This document shows, one piece after another, positions 9,302 to 18,337 of a stretch of DNA of 61,294 nucleotides. The number at the start of each line of letters is the position of its first letter. Within the stretch, counting starts at the first letter, position 1. Both the position numbers and the translations under genes were made by a program. A model generated the notes under the pieces. That model was not told the DNA's origin. It worked only from the letters and a program-made list of their open reading frames with translations, and ran no database searches. The stretch lies in contig NZ_JAECZC010000010.1 in assembly GCF_016056305.1 (NCBI RefSeq), forward strand, positions 100,835 to 162,128, given 5' to 3'. This DNA comes from Amazonocrinis nigriterrae CENA67 (GTDB lineage: Bacteria > Cyanobacteriota > Cyanobacteriia > Cyanobacteriales > Nostocaceae).

Positions 9302-9626
9302 GGTTAACTTCCAGCAAGCTTTGATAACGAGCAAAGCCTCTAGTCCAAGTGGGAACTCCAATAAATTTACTTAAAAAGCGCCAACTCCTACCACCAGTTA
9401 ATATCCACCAAGTCGCTATTCCCCAACCTGCAATTAGTATTGTCCACAACCATCTTTGAAAATCGTCTGGGAAAAGTCCCCCAAAAATTCCATTGACAAT
9501 AAAGTATGAAGTTAATGCAATGACTATCCAGGGAAAAATCTGATCGGCGGGAAGTGGCCCTAAAGATGGTTGACTACCTAATATTTGATTAACTGGGCGA
9601 AATTCTTGTTCCCCTTTTTCAGCCAT
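9234..9626 (-). CDS. VirB3-like small membrane protein
   Basis: A 130-residue protein with two hydrophobic segments (about residues 28-48, FPWIVIALTSYFIVNGIFGGL, and 58-78, WLWTILIAGWGIATWWILTG) and a very basic C-terminus (KNRKKKHRHRRSRRK). Two helices upstream of and overlapping a VirB4-type ATPase gene match VirB3/TrbD/TraL, which anchors VirB4 to the membrane. The 3' end lies inside the ATPase gene in another frame. The call rests on topology and position. Confidence 0.6.
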   Translation of the reverse strand: MAEKGEQEFRPVNQILGSQPSLGPLPADQIFPWIVIALTSYFIVNGIFGGLFPDDFQRWLWTILIAGWGIATWWILTGGRSWRFLSKFIGVPTWTRGFARYQSLLEVNHEAKNRKKKHRHRRSRRKINTI

Positions 9627-9665
9627 AACACATTTTTGAATTTTGCTCGATTCTACTAGAAATAA

Positions 9666-10289
9666 TTACCTACCACTACTATCACCAATTACAAAGCCTG
9701 TGAGTACATCGGCAACAGTCACAGCCAGTACGACCAATAAAGGAACTCTCGCGACACTTTGCCAATCTTCATCTTTCCGCACTGCGTTAATTACACCAAT
9801 TAAAGAAATGGCTATATAAAGTAAATAAATTCCTCTCAATACGTTGAAAATTAAACTTACTGCTGTGTTAGTACCAGTACTATTTGTTGTTGCTCCTTGT
9901 GTCAGGTTGTTTTTAAAGAAATCTTCAGCTTTCTTAAAAAATTGTGCTTGTGCAGGGGCTGCAAAGTAGTCTAACCAAAACAAACTGAGAATTGTGACTA
10001 CTGCCAATATTTGTAATGGTACAACCCATTTTTTCGGTAAGTCTACTTGCTGACCAATTTTGTGTATGACTATTGCTATCAAACTGCCAAGTAGCAAGCA
10101 AAAAAGTAAGATAGGGCTTTTTAAGCTGATGACGCTTAAAAATACAGCGCAAGCAAGCAGAAAAGGTACAGATTCAATTAGGCTAAGATAGCAAAATTCT
10201 AGTATGCCTTTTAATTTATAAGATGTTTTGGTAGCACGACCAGCTACAACTTGGTAAAACTTTCTCACCTGATAACTCTTTCTAGACAT
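9666..10289 (-). CDS. VirB2/TrbC-like pilin precursor
   Basis: A 207-residue protein and the first gene of the cluster. A long N-terminal region with two or three hydrophobic segments ends in AAPAQAQFF (about 110-118), which looks like a processing site. The remaining ~90 residues hold two membrane helices (VSLIFNVLRGIYLLYIAISLIGVI and VPLLVVLAVTVADVLTGFVI) joined by a short polar loop (NAVRKDEDWQSVARV). That is the layout of VirB2/TrbC pilins. The ~110-residue leader is far longer than the usual 30-45, so the pre-region may be a membrane anchor or a fusion. It is about 40 bp upstream of the VirB3-like gene. Confidence 0.6.
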   Translation of the reverse strand: MSRKSYQVRKFYQVVAGRATKTSYKLKGILEFCYLSLIESVPFLLACAVFLSVISLKSPILLFCLLLGSLIAIVIHKIGQQVDLPKKWVVPLQILAVVTILSLFWLDYFAAPAQAQFFKKAEDFFKNNLTQGATTNSTGTNTAVSLIFNVLRGIYLLYIAISLIGVINAVRKDEDWQSVARVPLLVVLAVTVADVLTGFVIGDSSGR

Positions 10290-11792
10290 GTGCTAATTTT
10301 CCTGCTAATTATTGATTACCAATATCGTAATTTTATCTGAGTTGTCATCATTACAAACTTCATCTTAAAATTCGATGAATTTACATCGTTTAACAATCAA
10401 TTATGATGTTAGTTTATAATACCTACTTATCATATTAAACATTATTAAGACTTTGTTAATGCCTTTTTAATATTTGGTTAAATATATACTTGATTAAGGC
10501 TTATTTTGGGTTTTTATAATAGTCACAAAACTGCAAAAATTTGCTATTTCCAAGTTTCGAGCCTCATTTACTCTTCGACTCATCTATTGACAATGGAAAA
10601 AAATCTATCCTGCATACTATTGGAATTGCTATAAATGATTGATAACTTTGCCAGATGCTGTAATTACCTGTTCCACATTTGGCGTTGCATATCTAATAAT
10701 ATTGACTGATGACAGCCATTGGTCAACGACCTCCTGCTTTTTTAGTGTGCTTGAGCTAATTACATGCAATTTTTAATTCTATTATTTTTGATTTACTCCT
10801 TTGCTAGGTTACTTTTAGGTAGATTATTGAGGCATATTGACGAAGATTTATGTTTTTTGACAACTATCTTCTAAAATAGTGCAGGTACTAAAACTTGCTA
10901 CGCTCTTGCTACCACAATCACCCCTCTCGACTAGAAAATCCAGTTTTGATTTTAACGCCAAAAGGAAAGTTGTCAAAAACAAAACTGGCAGTTCTTGATT
11001 TACTGCCGTGGTTTTAAGACAACTACAATACAGACATATACTGGTCATTGATAGCCATCACATCGATATAGCGCCAGTTAAGCACCTAAGTATAAACTTA
11101 TCATTATTATCATTGTGCGACAATTTCCCAGGCAGATGGATGAGTTTTTCTGCGGTATGGCTAATTTGTACAAAGCCATATCTGACACAAATCCCAGTGT
11201 GTCTACGCCCGCCTTCACACCACCTTTTATACCACTGTTGTATAGTTCCGGTGTATTGCTCTTTACCACGGGAATCATGTCTAGAATTTTATCAAGTGCG
11301 ATCGCTCGCCTTTGCTCATGTTTTGAATCATCACTATAGCAAGTTAGTTCTATGTAATTACCTACACCTTACTTGATTTCGAGGTGAGCCTTTGCACATT
11401 TTTGTTAAAAGATTTGAAAATTTAAGTAATTTTGTCAAGTTTAGCACAATTGTATCAGTTTTTTTTTATACAAAAATAATATTCACTATTTTTAGCCCAT
11501 ACGGTTAAACAACCAAAACTAGGTGTAGGCTGAGTGGGGAAAGGAGAAAAAGTTGTATTTTTTACACCCAGAAGCGAAATCAATAAGGGTACAGAGCTTT
11601 CCATCAAATCGTAGTTTTGGTGGTCTTTAATTAGTGGGGGGAAGAGAGCAAACACTAATTACCCCACACCCCACACCCTTGTTTTTGACCTATATTTCGA
11701 CCCAGACTCGCACATGTTAATAACCCAGATGCCTGATTCTAGACATCTGAGTTTCTGTCAAAGTTTCTTAATTTGTGACTGGGCTGACAAGT
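10290..11792. other. 1.5-kb stretch without a convincing gene, upstream of the secretion cluster
   Basis: AT-rich DNA with no open frame that shows protein-like composition. A short plus-strand frame (about 11115-11339) has a hydrophobic run but starts at GTG, has no clear ribosome site and resembles nothing known. The promoter of the secretion operon should lie near 10290-10500, but no confident -35/-10 pair was seen. One HIP1-like site (GCGATCGC) is near 11310. Confidence 0.6.
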
Positions 11793-12239
11793 TTAAATTT
11801 TATGCTTGATGTGTGAATAAAGAAGTTCGCGATCGCTTTGGGGATCGACAATCAAACATTGACAATTGTCTCCACCGGCATGATTTCCCAGGACGACAGC
11901 AACGCGACCCTTGGGGCAAACTCCCAAACAACTGGTGCTGACAACTCGAAATTCACCCCATAACCCCTCAAATTTCAGCCGAGATTTCAGCCAATTCTGT
12001 AAATCTTCTGAAGCCGTTGCACCTCTTTGATCGGAGCCAGATGGCGATCGCTCTTTCGCACACTGTGAACACACAAGCACTAAACCAGACCCCCACCGAG
12101 AAGAAACAGTAGGAATAGTAACGCTTGACGGGTGAGAATTGAGGGGTGATGGTTGTTGAGAATTGTCAGAAAATCGCTGAATGATGCTTTTGATCAATCG
12201 CTTGATATACTTTTTCAGCTTCTTCATAGACAACCCCAT
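11793..12239 (-). CDS. Thioredoxin-like [2Fe-2S] ferredoxin domain protein
   Basis: A 148-residue protein; an internal ATG at 12227 (MKKLKKYIKR) is also possible. After a basic, possibly amphipathic N-terminus and a Ser/Pro linker comes a compact domain (about 50-148). Cys57 and Cys60 (LVCSQC), Cys104 (SC) and Cys108 (LGVC), followed by PKGRVAVV, give the ligand pattern of thioredoxin-fold [2Fe-2S] ferredoxins, like those in NuoE/HoxE relatives. Two further cysteines (126, 128) are extra. The gene starts directly after the stop codon of the PadR gene, with no spacer, so the two are almost certainly co-transcribed and translationally coupled. A redox partner or sensor role is inferred. Confidence 0.75.
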   Translation of the reverse strand: MGLSMKKLKKYIKRLIKSIIQRFSDNSQQPSPLNSHPSSVTIPTVSSRWGSGLVLVCSQCAKERSPSGSDQRGATASEDLQNWLKSRLKFEGLWGEFRVVSTSCLGVCPKGRVAVVLGNHAGGDNCQCLIVDPQSDRELLYSHIKHKI

Positions 12240-12884
12240 CTATTTCTCTGACAGGATAGTGTAAATTTCCCGTTTAGTCTCCTCAAGTAGCTCCCGCACC
12301 CGATTCATCCGCTCTACATTGCCGCTACGAGCCACCTGTATCACAACAGTAGCTAACTCTCCTACTACATTCCGCAACTCGATAAACTCTTGAGGCTTGC
12401 CTTTCACAAAGCTCTTGAAAGCATCCCAAGGAGAATCTGAGGTTTCCTGTTGGGCACGTTCTGCTAGTAGTTGTCTACCTTGCTCTGTAATCGTATAAAC
12501 CCGCTTACCGCTTTGCTGTTCGCTCGTCAGATAACCCCCTTCTTCTAACATTTGGAGCGTGGGATACACCGAACCAGGACTGAGGCGACGAAAGCCCCCA
12601 TAGCGGGCTTCCATCGCTTTAATCAGGTCATAACCATGACTAGGGCGCTCAGATAACAATTCCAACAGCAAAAACTTGATATCACCCCGACGAGTGCGGT
12701 ATTCATCTCCCCAACCACGACCAAACATCTCATCAACAAAGTGCTTGCCATGATCTTTTCCATGATGATGACGATGCTGGAAGTGATGGCTGACATGGAA
12801 TGGTTCGTCCTGGCTTATTCCTGCCCATGCCGGTGTGGGAACACGAAAGCGAAAGTGTCTAAACATAGGTAAATTTGAAATCAA
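12240..12884 (-). CDS. PadR family transcriptional regulator
   Basis: A 214-residue protein (ATG 12884; ATG 12866, MFRHF, is an alternative). The first 50 residues are unusually His-rich (about ten His, including QHRHHHGKDHGKH). The winged-helix PadR domain follows (about 60-130: IKFLLLELLSERPSHGYDLIKAMEARYGG..SPGSVYPTLQMLEEGGYLTSEQQSGKRVYTITEQGRQLL), then a C-terminal helical region for dimerisation. PadR proteins are usually repressors that bind ATAT-rich palindromes. Two copies of such a palindrome lie just upstream, which suggests autoregulation. The His-rich tail could bind metal; that is inference. It is operonic with the ferredoxin-like gene. Confidence 0.9.
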   Translation of the reverse strand: MISNLPMFRHFRFRVPTPAWAGISQDEPFHVSHHFQHRHHHGKDHGKHFVDEMFGRGWGDEYRTRRGDIKFLLLELLSERPSHGYDLIKAMEARYGGFRRLSPGSVYPTLQMLEEGGYLTSEQQSGKRVYTITEQGRQLLAERAQQETSDSPWDAFKSFVKGKPQEFIELRNVVGELATVVIQVARSGNVERMNRVRELLEETKREIYTILSEK

Positions 12885-12898
12885 CTTTCTCTACTATA

Positions 12899-12928
12899 CG
12901 ATATATCGTAACATATCGCGATATATCG
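12899..12928. promoter_or_regulatory. Paired palindromic operator, probably for PadR
   Basis: Two identical 10-bp perfect palindromes, CGATATATCG, lie at 12899-12908 and 12919-12928, exactly 20 bp (about two helical turns) apart, directly upstream of the PadR gene. The spacing would put two dimers on the same DNA face. Autoregulation is inferred. Confidence 0.7.
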
Positions 12929-12937
12929 GAAAAATAT

Positions 12938-13010
12938 TGATGACTGATGACTGTTAACTATTGACTGATGACTATTGACTGTTGACCGTTGACCGTTGAC
13001 TGTGAACAGT
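12938..13010. repeat. Degenerate TGACTGT/TGACCGT repeat tract
   Basis: A run of imperfect 7- to 10-bp units (TGATGACTGATGACTGTTAAC, TTGACCGTTGACCG) lies upstream of the PadR gene. Similar units recur near 3133-3165 and 18305-18345. Confidence 0.75.
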
Positions 13011-13117
13011 GGGATATTTTTTATTTGGAAGTCCGTTATCAAATTTGCTCTAAAACCAAACACATATTAGAAAACTTCCCCAGTCCCCATTACCCAATCC
13101 CCAGTCCCCTTTAGCCA

Positions 13118-13786
13118 ATGGATCAAAATCAGATCAACCTTCTTGAGTTGAAACTACGTGCAAAGGCTTTGAATGAGCGCAAAGCCGCTCTAGACGAACT
13201 GGCTACGTTGCCATCTGAAGTTGCTGTGCCCATACTCCAGAAGCTAGCTATTGAGAAAGACGTTGCATTGTGTCGCCTCGCTGTGATGGGTTTGGGTAAT
13301 CACCGCACTGAAGCTTCATTTCAAGCTTTGCAAGAAATTTTGGAGCATAACCAAGATGCTAACGTGCTATCAGAAGCAGCGAATTCACTTTTGGAATTTG
13401 GCGATGTGGCGATTCCCCTGCTGCAACAGCTATTTGAGCGGTCTGACAACTGGTTAGTTCGTTCCTCAGTGATTTATATGCTGATGGAAACCCAGCATTA
13501 CGAGGTTTTATTAGCTTTGGCAATGGATTCTCTTGAAGATGAGACACCAACTGTTCAAGAAGCAGGCATTCTCGCTTTAGGTCAAGTGTTGAAATCATCC
13601 TTGAAAAATCAGGCTTTGGCATTGTTAACAGAACTTGCAGCAGATTCATCTTGGCAAAAGCGGTGGCGAGTTGCGATCGCACTTGCTGGCTGTCAAGACC
13701 CCCAAGCCAAGCAGTTAATCGCTAAACTCCAGCAGGACGAAAATTTTCGGGTAGCAGCAGCAGCTTTAGAAACTGCATCAAAATAG
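13118..13786 (+). CDS. HEAT-repeat protein (PBS lyase-type repeats)
   Basis: A 222-residue protein built of tandem ~30-residue alpha-helical repeats. Examples are VAVPILQKLAIEKDVALCRLAVMGLG, EASFQALQEILEHNQDANVLSEAANSL and DVAIPLLQQLFERSDNWLVRSSVIYML, continuing to the C-terminus. This is the PBS-lyase HEAT class frequent in cyanobacteria, where members either process phycobilins or are plain protein-binding scaffolds. No sign favours lyase activity over scaffold function here, because CpcE/F-like partners are absent nearby. It is a single gene with STRR DNA downstream. Confidence 0.85.
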   Translation: MDQNQINLLELKLRAKALNERKAALDELATLPSEVAVPILQKLAIEKDVALCRLAVMGLGNHRTEASFQALQEILEHNQDANVLSEAANSLLEFGDVAIPLLQQLFERSDNWLVRSSVIYMLMETQHYEVLLALAMDSLEDETPTVQEAGILALGQVLKSSLKNQALALLTELAADSSWQKRWRVAIALAGCQDPQAKQLIAKLQQDENFRVAAAALETASK

Positions 13787-13794
13787 AAATTTGG

Positions 13795-13820
13795 GAATTG
13801 GGAATTGGGAATTGGGAATG
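13795..13820. repeat. Short STRR array (GGGAATT)n
   Basis: Three to four GGGAATT units lie just downstream of the HEAT-repeat gene. Confidence 0.8.
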
Positions 13821-13981
13821 GGGGTGATAGTTAGATTGCTACAAGCAACACAAGCAACAAATGTATCCCAAACATAAATTAGCAGTAAGCTGTTTTAGGG
13901 ACTTTTAAATAAAAAATATCCCATTCTAATTGTTCATTCCTGACTCTTCACAGTCATCAGTCATCAGTCCACAAATCTACT

Positions 13982-15217
13982 ATGGCAACAATTAACGACA
14001 ACTACCTCAAGCTGAAAGCGGGTTATCTGTTTCCGGAAATTGCACGACGGGTTAATGCCTTCGCCGAAGCCAATCCCGATGCTAAAATTATCCGTCTAGG
14101 CATTGGTGATGTCACCGAACCATTACCAGAAGCTTGCCGTACAGCTATGATCAAAGCTGTAGAAGAAATGGGCGATCGCGCTACCTTCAAAGGTTACGGC
14201 CCAGAACAAGGCTACGCCTGGTTACGGCAAAAAATTGCTGCTCAAGATTTCCAAGCGCGGGGAGCAGATATTGATGCATCAGAAATCTTTATTTCCGATG
14301 GTTCCAAATGTGACACTGGTAATATTCTCGAAATCTTCGGTCATGACAACATCATTGCCGTTACAGACCCAGTTTATCCCGTATATGTAGATACCAATGT
14401 TATGGCGGGAAATACAGGAAATGCCAATGATCAAGGTGAGTTTGAAGGCTTGGTATATCTACCAATTTCCGCAGACAACAACTTTACTGCTGAGATTCCC
14501 TCAAAGAAAGTCGATTTAATTTATCTGTGTTTTCCCAATAACCCCACTGGTGCAACTGCTACCAAAGAACATTTAAAAGCATGGGTAGACTACGCCAAAG
14601 CCAATAACTCAATTATTTTCTTTGATGCAGCCTACGAAGCGTATATCACCGATCCTTCGATTCCTCACTCCATCTATGAAATTGAAGGTGCCAGAGAAGT
14701 TGCGATCGAGTTTCGTTCCTTCTCCAAGAATGCAGGCTTTACTGGAACCCGTTGTGCATTAACCGTCGTACCCAAAACCTTGACTGCAAAAGCAGCCGAT
14801 GGTTCAGATGTGGAACTGTGGAAACTGTGGAACCGTCGCCAATCGACCAAATTCAACGGTGTGTCCTACATCGTCCAACGGGGAGCAGAAGCAGTTTACT
14901 CTCCAGAAGGACAGGCACAAATCAAAGCATTGGTGAGTTTTTATTTAGAAAACGCCAAAATTATTCGTGAACAACTGACAGCAGCCGGTTTGGCTGTATA
15001 TGGTGGCGTGAATGCACCTTATGTTTGGGTGAAAACCCCCAATGATTTATCTAGTTGGGAATTCTTTGATAAATTGCTCCACACAGTCAACGTTGTCGGG
15101 ACACCTGGTTCTGGATTTGGTGCTGCGGGTGAAGGCTACTTCCGAATCTCAGCATTCAATAGCCGGGAAAATGTAGAAGAAGCAACCAGGCGGATTACTG
15201 AGAAATTCAAAGTGTAA
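13982..15217 (+). CDS. dapL: LL-diaminopimelate aminotransferase
   Basis: A 411-residue class I/II PLP aminotransferase. It converts tetrahydrodipicolinate directly to LL-diaminopimelate with glutamate as amino donor, the lysine/peptidoglycan route shared by cyanobacteria and plants. Diagnostic stretches are the N-terminal [53 protein letters not shown] and the PLP-lysine segment [15 protein letters not shown] (Lys about 249). Length equals the family norm of about 410. It is monocistronic with repeats on both sides. Confidence 0.97.
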   Translation: MATINDNYLKLKAGYLFPEIARRVNAFAEANPDAKIIRLGIGDVTEPLPEACRTAMIKAVEEMGDRATFKGYGPEQGYAWLRQKIAAQDFQARGADIDASEIFISDGSKCDTGNILEIFGHDNIIAVTDPVYPVYVDTNVMAGNTGNANDQGEFEGLVYLPISADNNFTAEIPSKKVDLIYLCFPNNPTGATATKEHLKAWVDYAKANNSIIFFDAAYEAYITDPSIPHSIYEIEGAREVAIEFRSFSKNAGFTGTRCALTVVPKTLTAKAADGSDVELWKLWNRRQSTKFNGVSYIVQRGAEAVYSPEGQAQIKALVSFYLENAKIIREQLTAAGLAVYGGVNAPYVWVKTPNDLSSWEFFDKLLHTVNVVGTPGSGFGAAGEGYFRISAFNSRENVEEATRRITEKFKV

Positions 15218-15251
15218 TTCGTAATTCGTAATTCGTAATTCGTAATTCGTG

Positions 15252-15417
15252 AGGCAGCCACCGTCTTGGACGCCACATCCTCTACTTGGGGAGACCCCAA
15301 GACCGGAGTGGCTCCGCTTTCCGTCGTTAGCGCAGCGTTAGCGAGTCTCCGAGCGTCTGGGGGACTGCCGTTAGCAAGAGCGTTAGCGAGCTTGCGAGCG
15401 TCACCCGAAGGGTAATT
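15252..15417. repeat. Interspersed GC-rich repeat, copy 1
   Basis: Contains blocks also found near 29.9 kb and 41.1-41.4 kb: CGTCTTGGACGCCACATCC, GAGTGGCTCCGCTTTCCGTC, and GCGAGCTTGCGAGCGTCACC. Many blocks are palindromic, and the copies show a mosaic of the same modules. It is non-coding; open frames across it are incidental. Confidence 0.8.
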
Positions 15418-15490
15418 CGTAATCAAGAAAGTTAGATATGGTCTGCTTTCGGGGTTTGAATGTGTTGCCGGATTTTAGATAATTGGTGTA

Positions 15491-15577
15491 ATACCAATTT
15501 TGGATTTTGGCTCAAAGTCTTGACCACAAGACTGTTCCGTGGAATCTCAAACAATACCACTTATCCAAAATTGGTAT
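15491..15577. mobile_element. MITE-like palindromic element (family D)
   Basis: A 15-bp perfect inverted repeat (ATACCAATTTTGGAT / ATCCAAAATTGGTAT) bounds 87 bp with no coding capacity. The layout is that of a small miniature inverted-repeat element. Confidence 0.65.
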
Positions 15578-15644
15578 CAAAGTTTCTAATGGGCAATGCC
15601 CACCCTACTAACTCAATTACGAATTACGAATTACGAATTACGAA

Positions 15645-16130
15645 TTATGCGGGTAAACTTGCAAACACTTGGTTGACTATCTCCTTAGTTTTATCTTCCA
15701 AACGCAGCCAATCTACTTCACCGAGTTCATCAATTAAACTAGTATCGATATTAACTGCTTCGTTCTCTGGACTATAGTCAAGAAAACAAACTTGATAACA
15801 CAGTTCCCACAAATCAATACTGACTTGTTGCTCTTGACGTTGCAAATTCAGATGATATCCTGGATGGGGCATTGGCAGACGAGCAAGGGTGTCTCTGATT
15901 CTGTCTCCTCGTTCTGGTGTTGCGGTTTCCATTTCTTGCAACAACTGAGTTACTAGCGTTTTCGTCTCATCAGTGGTGCTAGCTGGCCAAATTAGTACAT
16001 CTTCGTAAGTTCCCTTCCAGGCAGATGCATCAAGATGTTTACGAATATTATCGATAACGCGAATGAAAGCAGGTTGCATGAGGAGTTCAGCATACTGCCA
16101 TGTCACTGGGTTTGTTATTCTAGGTGGCAT
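15645..16130 (-). CDS. Conserved cyanobacterial protein of unknown function
   Basis: A 161-residue soluble protein that I cannot assign to a named family. It begins at ATG 16130 (MPPRITNPVTWQYAELLMQPAFIRVIDNI), is acidic, and is rich in Trp, Leu and Glu. It has no signal peptide, membrane helix or cysteine motif. The composition, with an aromatic N-terminus and a Glu/Asp-rich C-terminus (DELGEVDWLRLEDKTKEIVNQVFASLP), is that of a genuine folded protein. It stands alone and is divergent from the adjacent kinase gene, sharing a 160-bp intergenic region with it. Confidence 0.7.
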   Translation of the reverse strand: MPPRITNPVTWQYAELLMQPAFIRVIDNIRKHLDASAWKGTYEDVLIWPASTTDETKTLVTQLLQEMETATPERGDRIRDTLARLPMPHPGYHLNLQRQEQQVSIDLWELCYQVCFLDYSPENEAVNIDTSLIDELGEVDWLRLEDKTKEIVNQVFASLPA

Positions 16131-16292
16131 CGGTAATCAACAGGGGCACTAAAAGAAGAATTAACAGTCTGCATTTATTAAAAAGCTGAGTTTTAGTCTA
16201 AATCTTTTCTCAAGATAGCGGATTTCATTGCAGAAAATTTGGAGATATTTATTACTAGCTGGAAAATTTAGGTAATAACTCTGGGGAATAAT

Positions 16293-18263
16293 ATGATAGG
16301 CAAGCTATTAGACCATCGTTACCAAGTAATTAAAGTCCTTGCCGCAGGAGGATTTGGTCAAACTTACATTGCCCAAGATACCAGGCGACCGGGAAACCCG
16401 ATTTGTGTTGTCAAGCATCTGCAACCTGCTACTGACCCCAGAGTTTTTGAAACTGCGAAGCGTCTATTTAACAGCGAAGCCGAAACTTTAGAACAACTGG
16501 GGAACCATGACCAAATACCCAGGTTGCTGGCTTACTTCGATGAAAATCAAGAATTTTATTTAGTACAAGAATTTATTGAAGGACATACCCTGACAGAGGA
16601 ACTCATACCTGGTCAGCAATGGAGTGAAGAGCAAGTAGTTCAACTGTTACAGGAAGTTCTGGGCATCTTAGAATTTGTTCATGCTCAAGGTGTGATTCAC
16701 CGAGATATTAAGCCAGATAACATTATTCGTCGTGCTTCTGACAATAAGTTAGTTTTAGTAGATTTTGGGGCAGTGAAGCAATTGCGATCGCCACTAGTGA
16801 CCGTTGGCGGACAACCCACTGCGACAGTAGCTATTGGCACTCCTGGTTATATGCCGACAGAACAAGGGCAAGGTAAACCCCGTCCCAACAGTGATATTTA
16901 TTCCCTTGGCATTATCGCTATCCAAGCACTCACAGGAGTACCGCCAGCACAATTGCAAGAAGACACTGATACAGGTGAAATCCTTTGGCAGCATTTAGCA
17001 AACGTTAACTATCGATTAGCAGCAGTGTTAACCAAGATGGTGCGTTATCACTTCAAAGACCGCTACCAAACGGCGAAGGAAGCACTGCAAGCATGTCAAA
17101 ACGTCCTTAATCCTGTGTTGGCAGCTGCCAAACCACAAGAATCTGTAAAAAATCACAGTTACCAACCTACTAATCCTGTATCTCAAGTATCTCGCCAGCC
17201 AACTGTTGCTGTTGCACCAGCAAATCCTGCCACTGCCAAACCAAACCGCCAGAGAAACTCTAATAAAACCGACCCACTGCCGCTTTTAATTGGCATATTA
17301 TTAGCAGGTAGTGCTGCTGCCTTAGCAGCAAATGTATTTCCAAATATCAAAGATTTCGCTGCTAATTTTACAGGCAATAATGCTGCTACAACAGGCAAGT
17401 GTTCGGCTGTGGTTGTAGGTAATTCTAATATTCGTTCCGAACCAAGTTCTATTAATTCTGATAATGTTTTGCGAACAGTTGGCGATGATACTAAATTTGA
17501 GGTGACTGGCAAGCGGACAAAACGAGGTTGGGTAGAAGTTAAACTTAACTCTAATCGTTCGGCTTGGGTAAACTCGCAAGTGATAGCCAATAATGATCAA
17601 TGGATTTCTTGCCTCCGGGATCAAGGCATTGCCATTAAAACAGTAGATGATAGTTCTTTAATTACTTCTCTACCAGTTCCCAAACCCAGACAAAAATCTA
17701 GAGATGTAGTAATTCCATCGTCAGAAATATCAAAAATACCAACTTCGGAATCAGAAAATTCTGACTCGGAAAAATCAGTGCAATCGCAGCCTAGTGTTGA
17801 TAGTGGCAAGATTGTAGAACAAGCAAAAAAGAAGTATGATTCAGGAGATATAGTAGGAGCGATCGCACTCCTAAAATCAATTCCGGCAAATGCTTCTTCT
17901 AGTATTAAAGAAACAGGTGCCATGATTAACCAGTGGCAACAAGATTGGGCAAAGGCAGATGCTTTATTTAATGACATCAACAAAGCATTAGAAGATGGTC
18001 AATGGGATAAAGTTTTAGATTATAAAAACCACCCTGAAAAGTTGCCTAATACTCAGTACTGGCGAAATAAAATAGAACCGTTATTTAAACAAGCAGCCGC
18101 AAATTTGGCCAAACAGGTACTTGAGAATACTGAAAAACCAGCTAAACAAAATCATTCTCAGCAGGAACTTCCTAATACCGAGAAACCAGCTAATAGAAGC
18201 AATCCCCAGCAGGAATTACCCAATACTGACACAACAGAGGCAACTCCTGAAGGTGGGCTGTAG
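16293..18263 (+). CDS. Ser/Thr protein kinase with C-terminal SH3-like domain
   Basis: 656 residues. An N-terminal Hanks-type kinase (about 10-265) has the glycine loop AAGGFGQTYIAQD, catalytic Lys41 (VVKHL), HRDIKPDN with Asp138, DFG at 157-159, and activation-loop GTPGYMPTEQ. All catalytic residues are present. A Pro/Asn linker leads to one membrane helix (about 328-347, PLLIGILLAGSAAALAANVF). Outside it is a bacterial SH3-like domain (about 365-435: SNIRSEPSS..., GWVEVKL..., AWVNSQVI), which may bind cell wall. A low-complexity tail carries three imperfect NTEKPA-type repeats. This is the kinase-TM-sensor arrangement common in Nostocales. The ligand and substrates are unknown. Confidence 0.93.
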   Translation: MIGKLLDHRYQVIKVLAAGGFGQTYIAQDTRRPGNPICVVKHLQPATDPRVFETAKRLFNSEAETLEQLGNHDQIPRLLAYFDENQEFYLVQEFIEGHTLTEELIPGQQWSEEQVVQLLQEVLGILEFVHAQGVIHRDIKPDNIIRRASDNKLVLVDFGAVKQLRSPLVTVGGQPTATVAIGTPGYMPTEQGQGKPRPNSDIYSLGIIAIQALTGVPPAQLQEDTDTGEILWQHLANVNYRLAAVLTKMVRYHFKDRYQTAKEALQACQNVLNPVLAAAKPQESVKNHSYQPTNPVSQVSRQPTVAVAPANPATAKPNRQRNSNKTDPLPLLIGILLAGSAAALAANVFPNIKDFAANFTGNNAATTGKCSAVVVGNSNIRSEPSSINSDNVLRTVGDDTKFEVTGKRTKRGWVEVKLNSNRSAWVNSQVIANNDQWISCLRDQGIAIKTVDDSSLITSLPVPKPRQKSRDVVIPSSEISKIPTSESENSDSEKSVQSQPSVDSGKIVEQAKKKYDSGDIVGAIALLKSIPANASSSIKETGAMINQWQQDWAKADALFNDINKALEDGQWDKVLDYKNHPEKLPNTQYWRNKIEPLFKQAAANLAKQVLENTEKPAKQNHSQQELPNTEKPANRSNPQQELPNTDTTEATPEGGL

Positions 18264-18337
18264 GGGTGCAGGGTGGCAGGGGTGCAGGGGTGCAGGGGAG
18301 AAATAACAACTGACCACTAACCACTGACTACTGACAA

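Larger units (their letters stand above)
15218..15644. other. Repeat-filled intergenic region after dapL
   Basis: No gene was found. From left to right it holds an STRR array of GTAATTC units (15215-15250), a GC-richer interspersed repeat (about 15252-15417) with TTGGGGAGACCCCAAGACCG and GCGTTAGCGAGCTTGCGAGC blocks, a palindromic MITE-like element (15491-15577), and an STRR array of ATTACGA units (15615-15645). Confidence 0.85.

Noticed and set aside
11008-11376. 122-codon plus-strand frame upstream of the secretion cluster
   Set aside because: It has Cys/His/Leu-rich random composition, no ribosome site, and competing frames on both strands.
15136-15426. Open frame across the repeat after dapL
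   Set aside because: It reads through an STRR array and the GC-rich mosaic repeat; composition is repeat-derived and overlaps the dapL end.
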